Source of the DNA: Candidatus Solibacter sp.
Lineage (GTDB): Bacteria; Acidobacteriota; Terriglobia; Bryobacterales; Bryobacteraceae
Assembly (NCBI GenBank): GCA_025463045.1
Contig: JAOAPT010000588.1
Location: forward strand, 1-35,334
Direction of reading: 5' to 3'
Length of the DNA stretch: 35,334 bases
The position numbers and the translations under genes were made by a program. The notes beneath the pieces are model-generated. The model was not told where the DNA came from. It saw only the letters and a program-made list of their open reading frames with translations, and made no database searches. This document shows positions 16,191 to 23,889 of the stretch, in pieces; the first letter of the stretch is position 1, and the number at the start of each line of letters is the position of its first letter.

Positions 16191-16571
16191 GTGAAACTGA
16201 AAACTCCGTGTCTGATCGCCGCCTTCGTCGCGGCTTACGGGCTGCCCCTGGCGGCCCAAGTGCAACCAATCCATACCGGTGAGTTCCCGCCCGGACCCGC
16301 GCCGGTTACGCTCGTGCTCTTGAATCAGTGGCATTTGCCCGATTCGAGCCTGGCGGACGTCGCCAACTCTCTTAACCGCAAGACCTTGGGAGTAGTACTG
16401 GCAACGCGGCTGGCCGGTATCGGCGCGTGCGGCCAGGGCGAGTGGTGCATGGCAATTACCGACCAGGTACTGGGCAATGGGTCAGACGCGGCGGCTGGAG
16501 CCGCCGTGGGAGCCGAGATCGTCAAAGAGATCTTACGGAAGATGCTGTCCGCGCTGACGCTTCAGATCTAA
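16191..16571 (+). CDS. Small secreted hypothetical protein
   Basis: A 126-residue protein starting at GTG 16191, chosen because it gives a clean signal peptide (MKLKTPCLIAAFVAAYGLPL, then AAQ). A TTG at 16179 adds four residues (MKIE) and is the alternative. The mature part contains VTLVLLNQWHLPDSSLADVA, LGVVLATRLAGIGACGQGEW (two Cys about 7 apart in GACGQGEWC) and an alanine/glycine-rich helix near the C terminus. I do not recognise a family. It is alone on the plus strand in this part of the window, with a GC-rich hairpin (16142-16160) in its leader. The two nearby cysteines suggest a disulfide in the periplasm. Confidence 0.6.
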   Translation: MKLKTPCLIAAFVAAYGLPLAAQVQPIHTGEFPPGPAPVTLVLLNQWHLPDSSLADVANSLNRKTLGVVLATRLAGIGACGQGEWCMAITDQVLGNGSDAAAGAAVGAEIVKEILRKMLSALTLQI

Positions 16572-16933
16572 CGCAGGCGGTGACGCAGCTTAGATTGTGC
16601 GGGCGAGCCGGAGCGGCGGCGGGGAGCATCCCGGGACAGCGGCAGGCGAGCCCGCGCTGATAAGTCTCGACACGCTTACCGGCCGTCCTCGCCGCAGTTT
16701 TGAGTACGGGCAGGACATCCGAACCGGAGGGCTGCCGGCTGTAAAGATCCCGCGGAAAATGTCTTCGGAAATCGACGAGCTGGTTGCCGGTGGCGATGTA
16801 GTCCAAGAGAAGTTGGTTACAGCGATTGCAGTCAGGTTCGTTTTGGGGTCCAGGAAGGCCGGCGTTCGAGGTGCGGCGCTGGCAATACGCCACTCACCAA
16901 CACCCCCGGTTACCGTGTGCGAGAAGGGTTCAC
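16572..16933. other. Intergenic 360 bp without a convincing gene
   Basis: Open frames exist on both strands here, but they overlap each other and neither strand gives recognisable protein. The minus-strand frame beginning near 16985 runs into the VanZ gene as an out-of-frame shadow. No hairpin with a T-run was found downstream of 16571. It may be an eroded gene, but I cannot support one. Confidence 0.4.
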
Positions 16934-17350
16934 TTAAAAGACGTCGAGGCAGTCGCGGACCGGCCGGCCCAACAGGGCGCCGCAACCGACACCGGCACCG
17001 TTGGCAAGAACATCCCGGAGTTCGACCGCGCGGCCGGGCGAGAAATGCTGGCCAAACTCCATGAGAAGGCCGAGAACGAACATGGACAGGCCCGCTTTGA
17101 GACCGGAGCAGCGATCCTGGTAGCCAAGCACCGGTAGGAGAGCCAGGGCCAGGTAGGCGAAGAAGTGCATCACCTTGTCGCTGACGTGCAGGCGACCGAT
17201 CGCGGCCACGACGGGAGAGCCACCGGGCGACAGGGAACCCACAGCGACGCAGAGGATGAGCACTGCCCAGAAGGCCAGAATCAGGTTGCGAGGGGTCCCA
17301 GGAGCAAGACAGAATAATCGCGATACGAGTTTGTTTTGCAGTGGATGCAT
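16934..17350 (-). CDS. VanZ-like membrane protein
   Basis: A 138-residue protein with four hydrophobic segments: LILAFWAVLILCVAVGSLSP, HFFAYLALALLPVLGYQD, LKAGLSMFVLGLLMEFGQ and the C-terminal DVLANGAGVGCGALLG. The motif set S-D-K-V-x-H-F-x-A-Y-x2-L, then E-x-x-Q-x-x-x-P-G-R and D-x2-A-N-x2-G, is the VanZ family pattern. VanZ gives low-level teicoplanin resistance in enterococci, but most family members are of unknown function and often lie beside polysaccharide genes, as here. It follows glmS on the same strand, separated by 33 nt (53 nt from the ancestral glmS stop), and is probably co-transcribed. Confidence 0.88.
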   Translation of the reverse strand: MHPLQNKLVSRLFCLAPGTPRNLILAFWAVLILCVAVGSLSPGGSPVVAAIGRLHVSDKVMHFFAYLALALLPVLGYQDRCSGLKAGLSMFVLGLLMEFGQHFSPGRAVELRDVLANGAGVGCGALLGRPVRDCLDVF

Positions 17351-17383
17351 GCGGCTTCGATTTCCGTGATGGGGGAGACGGTC

Positions 17384-19255
17384 TTACACTGGAGCGCGCG
17401 CGGTTACTCTACCGTCACACTTTTGGCGAGATTGCGCGGCTGATCCACGTCGCAGCCGCGGCGCACGGCGATATGACGCCATCAACTGGAGCGGCACGAT
17501 TTCCAAGATCGGGGCCAGCAGCTCCGAGGTCCGGGGGATCTCGATGACGTGGTCCGCTATTTTCCGGGCGTCGTCGTCGCCCTCCGTGACGACGGCAATC
17601 ACGAGGCCGTCGCGCGCCTTCACCTCCTGGATGTTGGAGAGGGTCTTCTCGTACAGAACCCTGCTTTCCGAACTCGCCGGGTCGCGCGTGGCCAGGACTA
17701 CCACCGGCAGGTTCTCGTCAATCAGCGCGTTCGGCCCATGTTTCATTTCGCCCGCAGGATAACCTTCCGCGTGGATGTACGAGATCTCCTTAAGCTTCAG
17801 CGCGCCTTCGAGGGCGATGGGATAGTGGATGCCGCGGCCGAGAAACAGAGCGTTCCTGAAGTGATGCAGGCGACGCGCCAACGCCTCGTACACGGCGTCG
17901 TTGGAAAGGACCTCCTCGAGTTTGCCGGGAATCCCCAGCAACTCCTGCATCAGGCACCGCGACGTGCTCTCATCCAATGAATGGTTGGCCTGCCCCAGAC
18001 GCATGGCCAGTATGAACAGCGCGGTCAACTGGCACGTGAAGGCTTTGGTTGAGGCCACGCCGATTTCCGGCCCGGCGTGGGTGTAGATGGTGCCTGCCGC
18101 CTCGCGTGTGATCATCGACCCCGCGACGTTGCAGATGGCCAGAGTCTTCGAGCCCTTCTGTTTCGCCTCGCGCTGTGCTGCGAGGGTATCGGCCGTCTCG
18201 CCGGATTGCGAGATCACCACGGTCAACGTGTGCTCGCTCACGATTGGGTCGCGGTAGCGGAACTCGCTGCTGTAATCGACCTCCACCGGCACGCGCGCCA
18301 GGCGCTCGATCATAAACTTCCCGGCCAGAGCCGCGTGCCAACTGGTGCCGCAGGCGATGATGCGCACCTGCCGGAATTGCGAGAACTCCGCAGGGGCGAT
18401 ATCCATCTCGTTCAGGAAGATGCGACCGGTATCCAGCCCTACCCGCCCGAGCGTGGTGTCGCGGACGGCACGCGGCTGCTCGCAAATCTCTTTCAGCATG
18501 AAATGCTGATAGCCGCCCTTTTCGACTTCAATCGGATTCCAGAGGATGCGCGATACCTGGCGCGACACCTGCCGGCCGTCGAAATCACATAACTGCGCGC
18601 CGGTGGGCGTGAGAATGGCCATCTCGCCGTCATCCAGGAAGAGCATATCCTGCGTATGCGCAAGGATCGCGGTAACGTCGGAGGCAACGAAGAACTCCTG
18701 GTCGCCGAGACCGATCACGACCGGCGGCCCGGAGCGCGCGGCGACGATCTTAGACTGGTCCGAGCGTGAAATGACCGCCATCGCGAACACGCCGGTCAGT
18801 TCCTTCACCGTCGCGCGCACGGCCTCTTCCAAATTGCCTTGAAAGTGTTTCTCAACCAGGTGCGCGATCACCTCAGTGTCGGTTTCCGTCTGGAATACAT
18901 GACCTTCGGCCTGCAACTGTTGTTTGAGGGACAGATAGTTCTCGACGATGCCGTTGTGCACCACAACTATGTCGCCCTTGCAATCGCGGTGCGGGTGTGC
19001 GTTTTCTTCGGTCGGCCGCCCGTGGGTGGCCCATCGTGTATGACCGATGCCGTAGAAACCTTCCGCCGGGTTCAGCTGGATGGCCTTCTCGAGATTCCGC
19101 AGCTTGCCCTGCGCGCGGCGGACCTGTAGCTGGTTATCCCCGCAACAAACCGCCAGACCGGCCGAGTCGTAGCCCCTATATTCCAGCCGCTTCAGGCCCT
19201 CTAAGATAATTGGGACCGCGGGTTGCGTTCCGATGTAGCCAACGATTCCACACAT
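17384..19255 (-). CDS. glmS: Glutamine-fructose-6-phosphate aminotransferase (GlmS) with C-terminal frameshift
   Basis: GlmS makes glucosamine-6-phosphate from fructose-6-phosphate and glutamine, the entry step to UDP-GlcNAc. N-terminal Ntn glutaminase: catalytic Cys2 (MCGIVGYIG), [19 protein letters not shown] and HNGIVENY. Two SIS isomerase domains follow ([68 protein letters not shown]). After [15 protein letters not shown] the frame departs from the family, giving an arginine-rich tail that ends at 17384. In the adjacent frame the canonical tail [20 protein letters not shown], then TVE, is fully present and stops at 17404-17406. The family consensus LLAYHIAV implies that 2 nt are missing near 17475-17477. 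The C-tail closes the ammonia channel and carries an active-site Lys, so the written protein should lack normal synthase activity. Either a sequence error or a real lesion; a compensating copy elsewhere is possible. Confidence 0.95.
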   Translation of the reverse strand: MCGIVGYIGTQPAVPIILEGLKRLEYRGYDSAGLAVCCGDNQLQVRRAQGKLRNLEKAIQLNPAEGFYGIGHTRWATHGRPTEENAHPHRDCKGDIVVVHNGIVENYLSLKQQLQAEGHVFQTETDTEVIAHLVEKHFQGNLEEAVRATVKELTGVFAMAVISRSDQSKIVAARSGPPVVIGLGDQEFFVASDVTAILAHTQDMLFLDDGEMAILTPTGAQLCDFDGRQVSRQVSRILWNPIEVEKGGYQHFMLKEICEQPRAVRDTTLGRVGLDTGRIFLNEMDIAPAEFSQFRQVRIIACGTSWHAALAGKFMIERLARVPVEVDYSSEFRYRDPIVSEHTLTVVISQSGETADTLAAQREAKQKGSKTLAICNVAGSMITREAAGTIYTHAGPEIGVASTKAFTCQLTALFILAMRLGQANHSLDESTSRCLMQELLGIPGKLEEVLSNDAVYEALARRLHHFRNALFLGRGIHYPIALEGALKLKEISYIHAEGYPAGEMKHGPNALIDENLPVVVLATRDPASSESRVLYEKTLSNIQEVKARDGLVIAVVTEGDDDARKIADHVIEIPRTSELLAPILEIVPLQLMASYRRAPRLRRGSAAQSRQKCDGRVTARAPV

Positions 19256-19323
19256 GGGATATTACCAATGCCTCCGTACGAATCGGGATGCGGGATTGTG
19301 TAGCAATAGAAGCACGCGCTCAA

Positions 19324-19536
19324 TCATTCAACGCCTGCCGATTCCGGTTGCGACGCCCCGGTCCAACTCACGATCTCGGACTCCGGGCGCAGTTCCCCGT
19401 CCACGTGGTAGTATCGAACGCCGCGACGGGCGACGACGGGCAGGAAGCCGACCCTCCTGCCGAAGCGGAACTGGAGAATCTTGAGCGACTCCTGAATGTC
19501 CAAGGCGCGTGATATGAGAGCTGTCCGATTCTGCAA
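19324..19536 (-). CDS. Small hypothetical protein between the UDP-sugar dehydrogenase and GlmS genes
   Basis: A 70-residue ORF with strongly GC-biased third codon positions like real genes here. Readable pieces are ALDIQESLKILQFRFGRR, VGFLPVVARRGVRYYHVDGE and LRPESEIVSWTGAS. It starts at TTG 19536 without a good ribosome binding site. The frame stays open upstream (SDAIQRATK) to a stop overlapping the end of the dehydrogenase gene, so the true start may be non-standard. Same strand and compact spacing suggest membership of the operon. No family recognised. Confidence 0.42.
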   Translation of the reverse strand: MQNRTALISRALDIQESLKILQFRFGRRVGFLPVVARRGVRYYHVDGELRPESEIVSWTGASQPESAGVE

Positions 19537-19558
19537 TTTGGTGGCCCGTTGAATGGCA

Positions 19559-20878
19559 TCAGAGCCTTACGATCTTCTCAGACGCAAACCCCTTCAGCGC
19601 ATTCCTGGTGTCTACAATGAGCTTTGCGCGTGCCACGAGCAGGTGGTAATCGAAAGCCTTATGATCGGTCACAATCACGACACAATCGGCCCGCTCCACG
19701 CTGCTTGCGAAGTCCTCGGCTGCACACCTGTGTCCATCGAACTTCACGGAAGGGACGTGCGGATCTGAGTAAGTTACCTTCGCGCCGCGCTTTTCCAACA
19801 GATGCATGATGTCGAGAGCCGGCGACTCGCGGACATCATCGATGTCCCGCTTGTAGGACACGCCGAGGATATGAACGTGCGAACCCATGAGGGGTTTGAC
19901 ATGTTTGTTTAGCGCGGTCTGCACTTTGTCCACGACGAAGAGCGGCATCTGGCCGTTGATGTAGCCGGCCAGTTCAATAAATCGCGCTTCAATACCGGCC
20001 TGCTTCGTCTTCCACGAGAGATAGAACGGATCGATGGGAATGCAGTGTCCGCCAAGACCCGGCCCCGGGTAGAACGGCATGAAGCCGAAGGGCTTGGTGG
20101 CGGCGGCGTCGATGACTTCCCAGACGTTAATGCCCATGCGGTCGCACATCATGGCCATTTCGTTGGCGAGGCCGATGTTGATCATACGGAAGGTGTTCTC
20201 AAGGAGTTTCACCATCTCGGCGACGCTGGTGTTGCTCACGGATACGACCTGTTCGAGCGCCTGGGCGTAGAACAGCGTGCCGATTTCGGTACATGCGGGC
20301 GTGATGCCGCCGACCACCTTGGGGATGTTCCTGGTCTGGTACTGAGGATTGCCCGGATCGACCCGCTCCGGCGAGAAGCAGAGGAAGAAGTCCACGCCGA
20401 CTTTCATCCCACTCTTTTGGAGAATTGGGAGCAGCACTTCTTCCGTGGTGCCGGGATAGGTGGTGGATTCGAGGATCACCAAGAGGCCCGGGTGGGCGTA
20501 TTTTGCGATTTCTCCGGCAGCCGCCATGATGTAGCTCATGTCCGGGTCCTTTGTCTTGCGCAAGGGCGTCGGGACGGCGATATTGACAGTATCCAGGTGG
20601 GCGATGACGGAAAAATCCATCGTGGCGCGGAATTTGCCGGAATTGACAAACGGGTGCAGGGTGCCGCTCGGGACGTCCTGGATGTAGGAGCGGCCGGCTT
20701 TCAGTTTCTCGACCTTGGAGGGATCGACGTCGATCCCCGTGACCGGGAATCCGGCAGTTGCGAACTCCATGGCGAGAGGCAGACCGACGTAGCCTAGGCC
20801 TATGACTCCGACCTTAGCGGTGCGGGAGCGGATCTTATCAGTGAGGATTTCTAGTTCGGTGGATAAAGTGGCTTGCAT
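19559..20878 (-). CDS. UDP-N-acetyl-sugar 6-dehydrogenase (WbpA/WecC type)
   Basis: A 439-residue nucleotide-sugar dehydrogenase that oxidises C6 of a UDP-hexose, most likely UDP-GlcNAc, to the uronic acid with two NAD+. N-terminal Rossmann fold: AKVGVIGLGYVGLPLAMEFA. Central helical domain: LLENTFRMINIGLANEMAMM. Catalytic Cys279 lies in PGPGLGGHCIPIDPFYLSWK. C-terminal UDP-binding domain: ILGVSYKRDIDDVRESPALD. The FSPERVDPGNP and VGGITPACTEI motifs match WbpA-like enzymes better than UDP-glucose dehydrogenases. Start: ATG 20878 (MQATLSTELEIL). A TTG at 20941 would overlap the preceding gene and adds non-conserved residues. It lies 28 nt after the WecA-like gene, in the polysaccharide operon. 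Confidence 0.92.
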   Translation of the reverse strand: MQATLSTELEILTDKIRSRTAKVGVIGLGYVGLPLAMEFATAGFPVTGIDVDPSKVEKLKAGRSYIQDVPSGTLHPFVNSGKFRATMDFSVIAHLDTVNIAVPTPLRKTKDPDMSYIMAAAGEIAKYAHPGLLVILESTTYPGTTEEVLLPILQKSGMKVGVDFFLCFSPERVDPGNPQYQTRNIPKVVGGITPACTEIGTLFYAQALEQVVSVSNTSVAEMVKLLENTFRMINIGLANEMAMMCDRMGINVWEVIDAAATKPFGFMPFYPGPGLGGHCIPIDPFYLSWKTKQAGIEARFIELAGYINGQMPLFVVDKVQTALNKHVKPLMGSHVHILGVSYKRDIDDVRESPALDIMHLLEKRGAKVTYSDPHVPSVKFDGHRCAAEDFASSVERADCVVIVTDHKAFDYHLLVARAKLIVDTRNALKGFASEKIVRL

Positions 20879-20906
20879 ATCGAGAGTCTGTATGATGTTC
20901 GAAAAG

Positions 20907-22388
20907 TCAAAGAACGGTGGTGGCGGCAGAGATACCGACAAGTGACTTGAGCTTCTGATGGAGCGCTAAGTCTGGCGAAGTGGCCGAGCGATGAAGCGCA
21001 AAGGAGGCCAGTTTGTTGACGAGGATCGTTCCCACCGAGCTCACCAGCCGACCGATGGTCGCGGGGGGCGGCGTGCAATTCAGGGGGATGCGGAGATCCA
21101 CATGGCCCGAATGGTTCAACGGGATGTGCAGATCCCAGCAGTCCGTGGAATCAACCTCGGCAAGCCGGGCGCTGATGTGGAGGTCATTGAAGTGGAGCGA
21201 CACCTGGCTAAATCCAAAACTGCGGCCGGCCTCCACCAGAGCGCTCCAACATTCCTCGGGAGTATTAGAGACCTGGATGGCAGCTTCCATCCGGCTGATG
21301 GAGAGGTTGCCGGCCAAAACGCGGCGGAAGAGGCCGCCGAAGATCAGGCGATGGGCCGTGTTGAATTCCTCATAGCCGAGGTAGCGGATGGCGAGCCAGA
21401 CGATGGCGCAGAATGCGACCAGGGCAATGCCTCCGAAGCGGCCGCTGGAACTGAGGGTCAGTGAGATACCTGCGAAAACGCCGGCGCAGACATAGAGGAC
21501 GTAGGCGACGCGGCGAGGGGTGAAACCACGCGCCAAGAGGCGATGATGAATGTGTCCGCGGTCCCCGCCAAAAACGGGTTGTCCCTGGAGAAAGCGTCGC
21601 GCGATGGCGAGCGCGGTATCCAGAAGGGGAACGGCCAGCGCAATGAGCGGAGCGGTCATGCCGAGGAGCGTAGCGGATTTTTGGGACCAGATGATGCCGA
21701 AGCACCCGAGGAGGAAGCCGATACTGAGACTGCCGGAATCACCGAGGAAGATCGAGGCCGGGTTTAGGTTGTAGCGCAGGAATCCGCAGAGGGCACCGGC
21801 GAGGGGGGCGGTGGCGAGCGCGAGGGCATAATTGCCTTGCCCCAAGGCTGCGATTAGCATGGTCAGCGTAGCGAAGAGGCCGATACCGGTCGCCAGGCCA
21901 TCGAGACCGTCAATGAGGTTCACCGCGTTTGCGCAGACCACCAGCCACACGATGGTCAGGGGGACGGCGATCCAATCGTTCAGGTTGTAGCCGGCGAAGC
22001 TGCCAATGTGGAAGCCCGCCCAGCAGACACACCCGGCGGCCGCCACTTCACCCAAGAGCTTTTGCCAGGGTTTGAGGCCGAAGATGTCATCGGTCAGACC
22101 AGTGGCGAAGACGACCAGGAGTCCCGGCATCAGACGGAGTGCAAACGGAAGTGCGCCCGCGATTGCTAACCCGCCAGCGAGCGGGCTCAGGGCCAGCAAC
22201 CCCGCCGCAACGGTGTAGGCGATCATGATCGGCACGCCTCCGACCCGCGGCACGGGGCTTTTGTGGAATTTCCGATCGGCGTCAGGCTTGTCCAACAGGC
22301 CGCGCCGCACGGCGACATTGCGGTACAGCGGGGTCAGCACCAGCGAAAGCACGAAAGAAAAAAGAGCTAATACGGTAATCGAGTACAT
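20907..22388 (-). CDS. Undecaprenyl-phosphate GlcNAc-1-phosphate transferase (WecA/TagO family) with extra C-terminal domain
   Basis: A 493-residue membrane enzyme that starts the glycan by moving a sugar-1-phosphate from UDP-HexNAc to undecaprenyl phosphate on the inner membrane. About ten or eleven transmembrane segments over residues 1-350. Family motifs: DKPDADRKFHKSPVPRVGGV, the DD pair in ATGLTDDIFGLKPWQK, the catalytic NLIDGLDGLATG, YNLNPASIFLGDSGSLSIGF and the cytosolic HIH loop GGDRGHIHHRLLARG. WecA proteins are usually about 350-370 aa. Here about 125 further soluble residues follow (NTPEECWSALVEAGRSFGFS; CWDLHIPLNHSGHVDLRIPL), of GAF-like mixed alpha/beta style. I recall similar extensions in acidobacterial homologues but cannot assign a role. 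Upstream lies a sugar-epimerase remnant; downstream is the UDP-sugar dehydrogenase gene. Confidence 0.92.
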   Translation of the reverse strand: MYSITVLALFSFVLSLVLTPLYRNVAVRRGLLDKPDADRKFHKSPVPRVGGVPIMIAYTVAAGLLALSPLAGGLAIAGALPFALRLMPGLLVVFATGLTDDIFGLKPWQKLLGEVAAAGCVCWAGFHIGSFAGYNLNDWIAVPLTIVWLVVCANAVNLIDGLDGLATGIGLFATLTMLIAALGQGNYALALATAPLAGALCGFLRYNLNPASIFLGDSGSLSIGFLLGCFGIIWSQKSATLLGMTAPLIALAVPLLDTALAIARRFLQGQPVFGGDRGHIHHRLLARGFTPRRVAYVLYVCAGVFAGISLTLSSSGRFGGIALVAFCAIVWLAIRYLGYEEFNTAHRLIFGGLFRRVLAGNLSISRMEAAIQVSNTPEECWSALVEAGRSFGFSQVSLHFNDLHISARLAEVDSTDCWDLHIPLNHSGHVDLRIPLNCTPPPATIGRLVSSVGTILVNKLASFALHRSATSPDLALHQKLKSLVGISAATTVL

Positions 22389-22433
22389 GGGCTGTGCAGT
22401 TAAGTGGGGGAAGTTTGAGTTTGACGAACAGAT

Positions 22434-22547
22434 CTATACGAGCGCCAAGGAGCGGCGCGACGACACATAATACTCGACGGTGTTCCGCAGGCCGTCATCG
22501 AACGAGGTGCGGGCACGCCAGCCAAACTCCAATGCGGCAAACCACAA
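22434..22547 (-). pseudogene. C-terminal remnant of an NAD-dependent sugar epimerase/dehydratase
   Basis: The last about 36 codons of an SDR-family nucleotide-sugar enzyme: the piece FGWRARTSFDDGLRNTVEYY matches the conserved end of dTDP-glucose 4,6-dehydratase and related epimerases (L-GW-x-P-x-T-S/F-x3-GL-x2-T-x-x-WY). Upstream of it no Rossmann domain or catalytic YxxxK occurs before the neighbouring glycosyltransferase, so only the tail survives. It is evidence that an enzyme gene once stood here and was mostly deleted. Confidence 0.68.
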
Positions 22548-22633
22548 CCGCTCTGAACAGGGCAAGGAACCAAGAAGAGCAGAACGCCGAGGATGCGAAC
22601 CAGCACCGAGTGAGGGGATGATTGGCAAGCGCA

Positions 22634-23887
22634 TTACAACTCCGTCTCCGGAATTGGAACTTGCCGGCTGGGAAGGGTATTTCGAGAAACAAGCTCCAGC
22701 GCCCGCTCGAACTTCACCAGCGCCCCATCTAGGGAGCAGTGCTCCTCGGCGAAAACCTTGCCCTTCGCTCCCATTCTTTTCCGCAGGCCGGGGTCTTCGT
22801 AGAGTACAGCCAGAGCCTCCGCAAGTTCGGCCGGGCTGCCGGCCTTTACTATTAAGCCACCTTCGGACCGGGCGGCAACCTGCCGGGTGTCGTTGCCCTC
22901 GGGAACGGCCGCGACGAAGGGCTTTCCCGAGGCCATAATGGTTGGAACCTTGCCGGGAACGGCAGGAACCGTCAACGCGGGATCCAGTGTGACGAGGGCC
23001 ACGTCGCAGGCTTGTAATGCCGCGAAGTACTCCTCAGTAGGCAGGCAGCCCAAGAATTGTACGTTGGACAATTCGCCAGCCGCAAGACGAACCTCTTCGG
23101 ACCGCGCACCGTCGCCTGCGAGTACAAATCGCCAGTCCGGCCGATGGGCACACAGGCGCGCACATTCGAGGATAACTTTCATATCCTGCGCGTGACCCAT
23201 CAAACCCGCATAGAGAATTACAAATTCATTGCGAACCCGGAGGCGTTCCCTGAAGGCCGCGCCGCGATCCGCTCCGCTACAGTGACTCAGGTTCACGTAG
23301 TTGTCAACGAAGGTTACGTGCCCTTCGGCCAAGCCAGGGTAGGCCTTCAAGATTTCCAACGTTGCAGGGGCAGCGGCTATAATTTTCCCCGAGTTCCGGT
23401 ATGCGACGCGCTCGACCCAACGCATGAGGCCAATCATCCACCGATTTCTCAGGATGCCCAGGTCAATTGCGGTTTGGGGATAGAGGTCGTGAAGGTGGAT
23501 GACATACGGCGTTCCGTGCAACTTCTTCTTGATAATTGCCGCCAACGTCAACGGTAGAGGCGGCGAAGACACGAGTACGGCGGCCGGCCCGGGCGACAGA
23601 AGCAAGTGTATGGCGATCCGGATACTGACAGCCACTTGATCCAATCCCCGGAGCACCGGCCATGAACTGCTGAACAGACTGGCGACTCTCACGACCTTAA
23701 CCCCGTTCAGGGTCTCGGTCGCAGGCAGCCGGCGCTGGCCCTCGGCCGGCACAAATCTCGTGGGATACCGCGTGAGCACCGTAACGTCGTGTCCGCGCCG
23801 AGCCAACCCCTCCGCCAGTTCGCAGAACAGATATGCCGCGGCGCGGGCTTCCGGTGCATAGCGGTCCGTGATGAGAACGAGTTTCAT
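22634..23887 (-). CDS. GT4 glycosyltransferase, WbuB-like (L-FucNAc/L-QuiNAc transferase candidate)
   Basis: A 417-residue GT-B fold transferase. N-terminal domain: MKLVLITDRYAPEARAAAYL (donor loop), RGHDVTVLTRYPTRF, PYVIHLHDLYPQTAIDLG. C-terminal domain: EFVILYAGLMGHAQDMKVIL, RFVLAGDGARSEEVRL, VQFLGCLPTEEYFAALQACD and VPGKVPTIMASGKPFVAAVP. The HDLYP motif and the order of neighbours match WbuB-type enzymes, which add an N-acetylated 6-deoxy-L-hexose as second sugar of the repeat. It lies 2 nt after the 2-epimerase gene. The frame stays open to 24358, but that upstream part is antisense to the epimerase and reads as Arg/Gly-rich shadow, so the ATG at 23887 is the real start. Sugar specificity is inferred from context only. 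Confidence 0.9.
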   Translation of the reverse strand: MKLVLITDRYAPEARAAAYLFCELAEGLARRGHDVTVLTRYPTRFVPAEGQRRLPATETLNGVKVVRVASLFSSSWPVLRGLDQVAVSIRIAIHLLLSPGPAAVLVSSPPLPLTLAAIIKKKLHGTPYVIHLHDLYPQTAIDLGILRNRWMIGLMRWVERVAYRNSGKIIAAAPATLEILKAYPGLAEGHVTFVDNYVNLSHCSGADRGAAFRERLRVRNEFVILYAGLMGHAQDMKVILECARLCAHRPDWRFVLAGDGARSEEVRLAAGELSNVQFLGCLPTEEYFAALQACDVALVTLDPALTVPAVPGKVPTIMASGKPFVAAVPEGNDTRQVAARSEGGLIVKAGSPAELAEALAVLYEDPGLRKRMGAKGKVFAEEHCSLDGALVKFERALELVSRNTLPSRQVPIPETEL

Positions 23888-23889
23888 TG

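Noticed and set aside
16572-16985. Overlapping open frames on both strands between the small secreted protein and VanZ
   Set aside because: No start with a ribosome binding site, no recognisable motif, and they conflict with each other.
19256-19558. A glmS ribozyme or riboswitch upstream of glmS
   Set aside because: I could not find the glmS ribozyme core, which is mainly a Firmicutes feature; much of the interval looks protein-coding.
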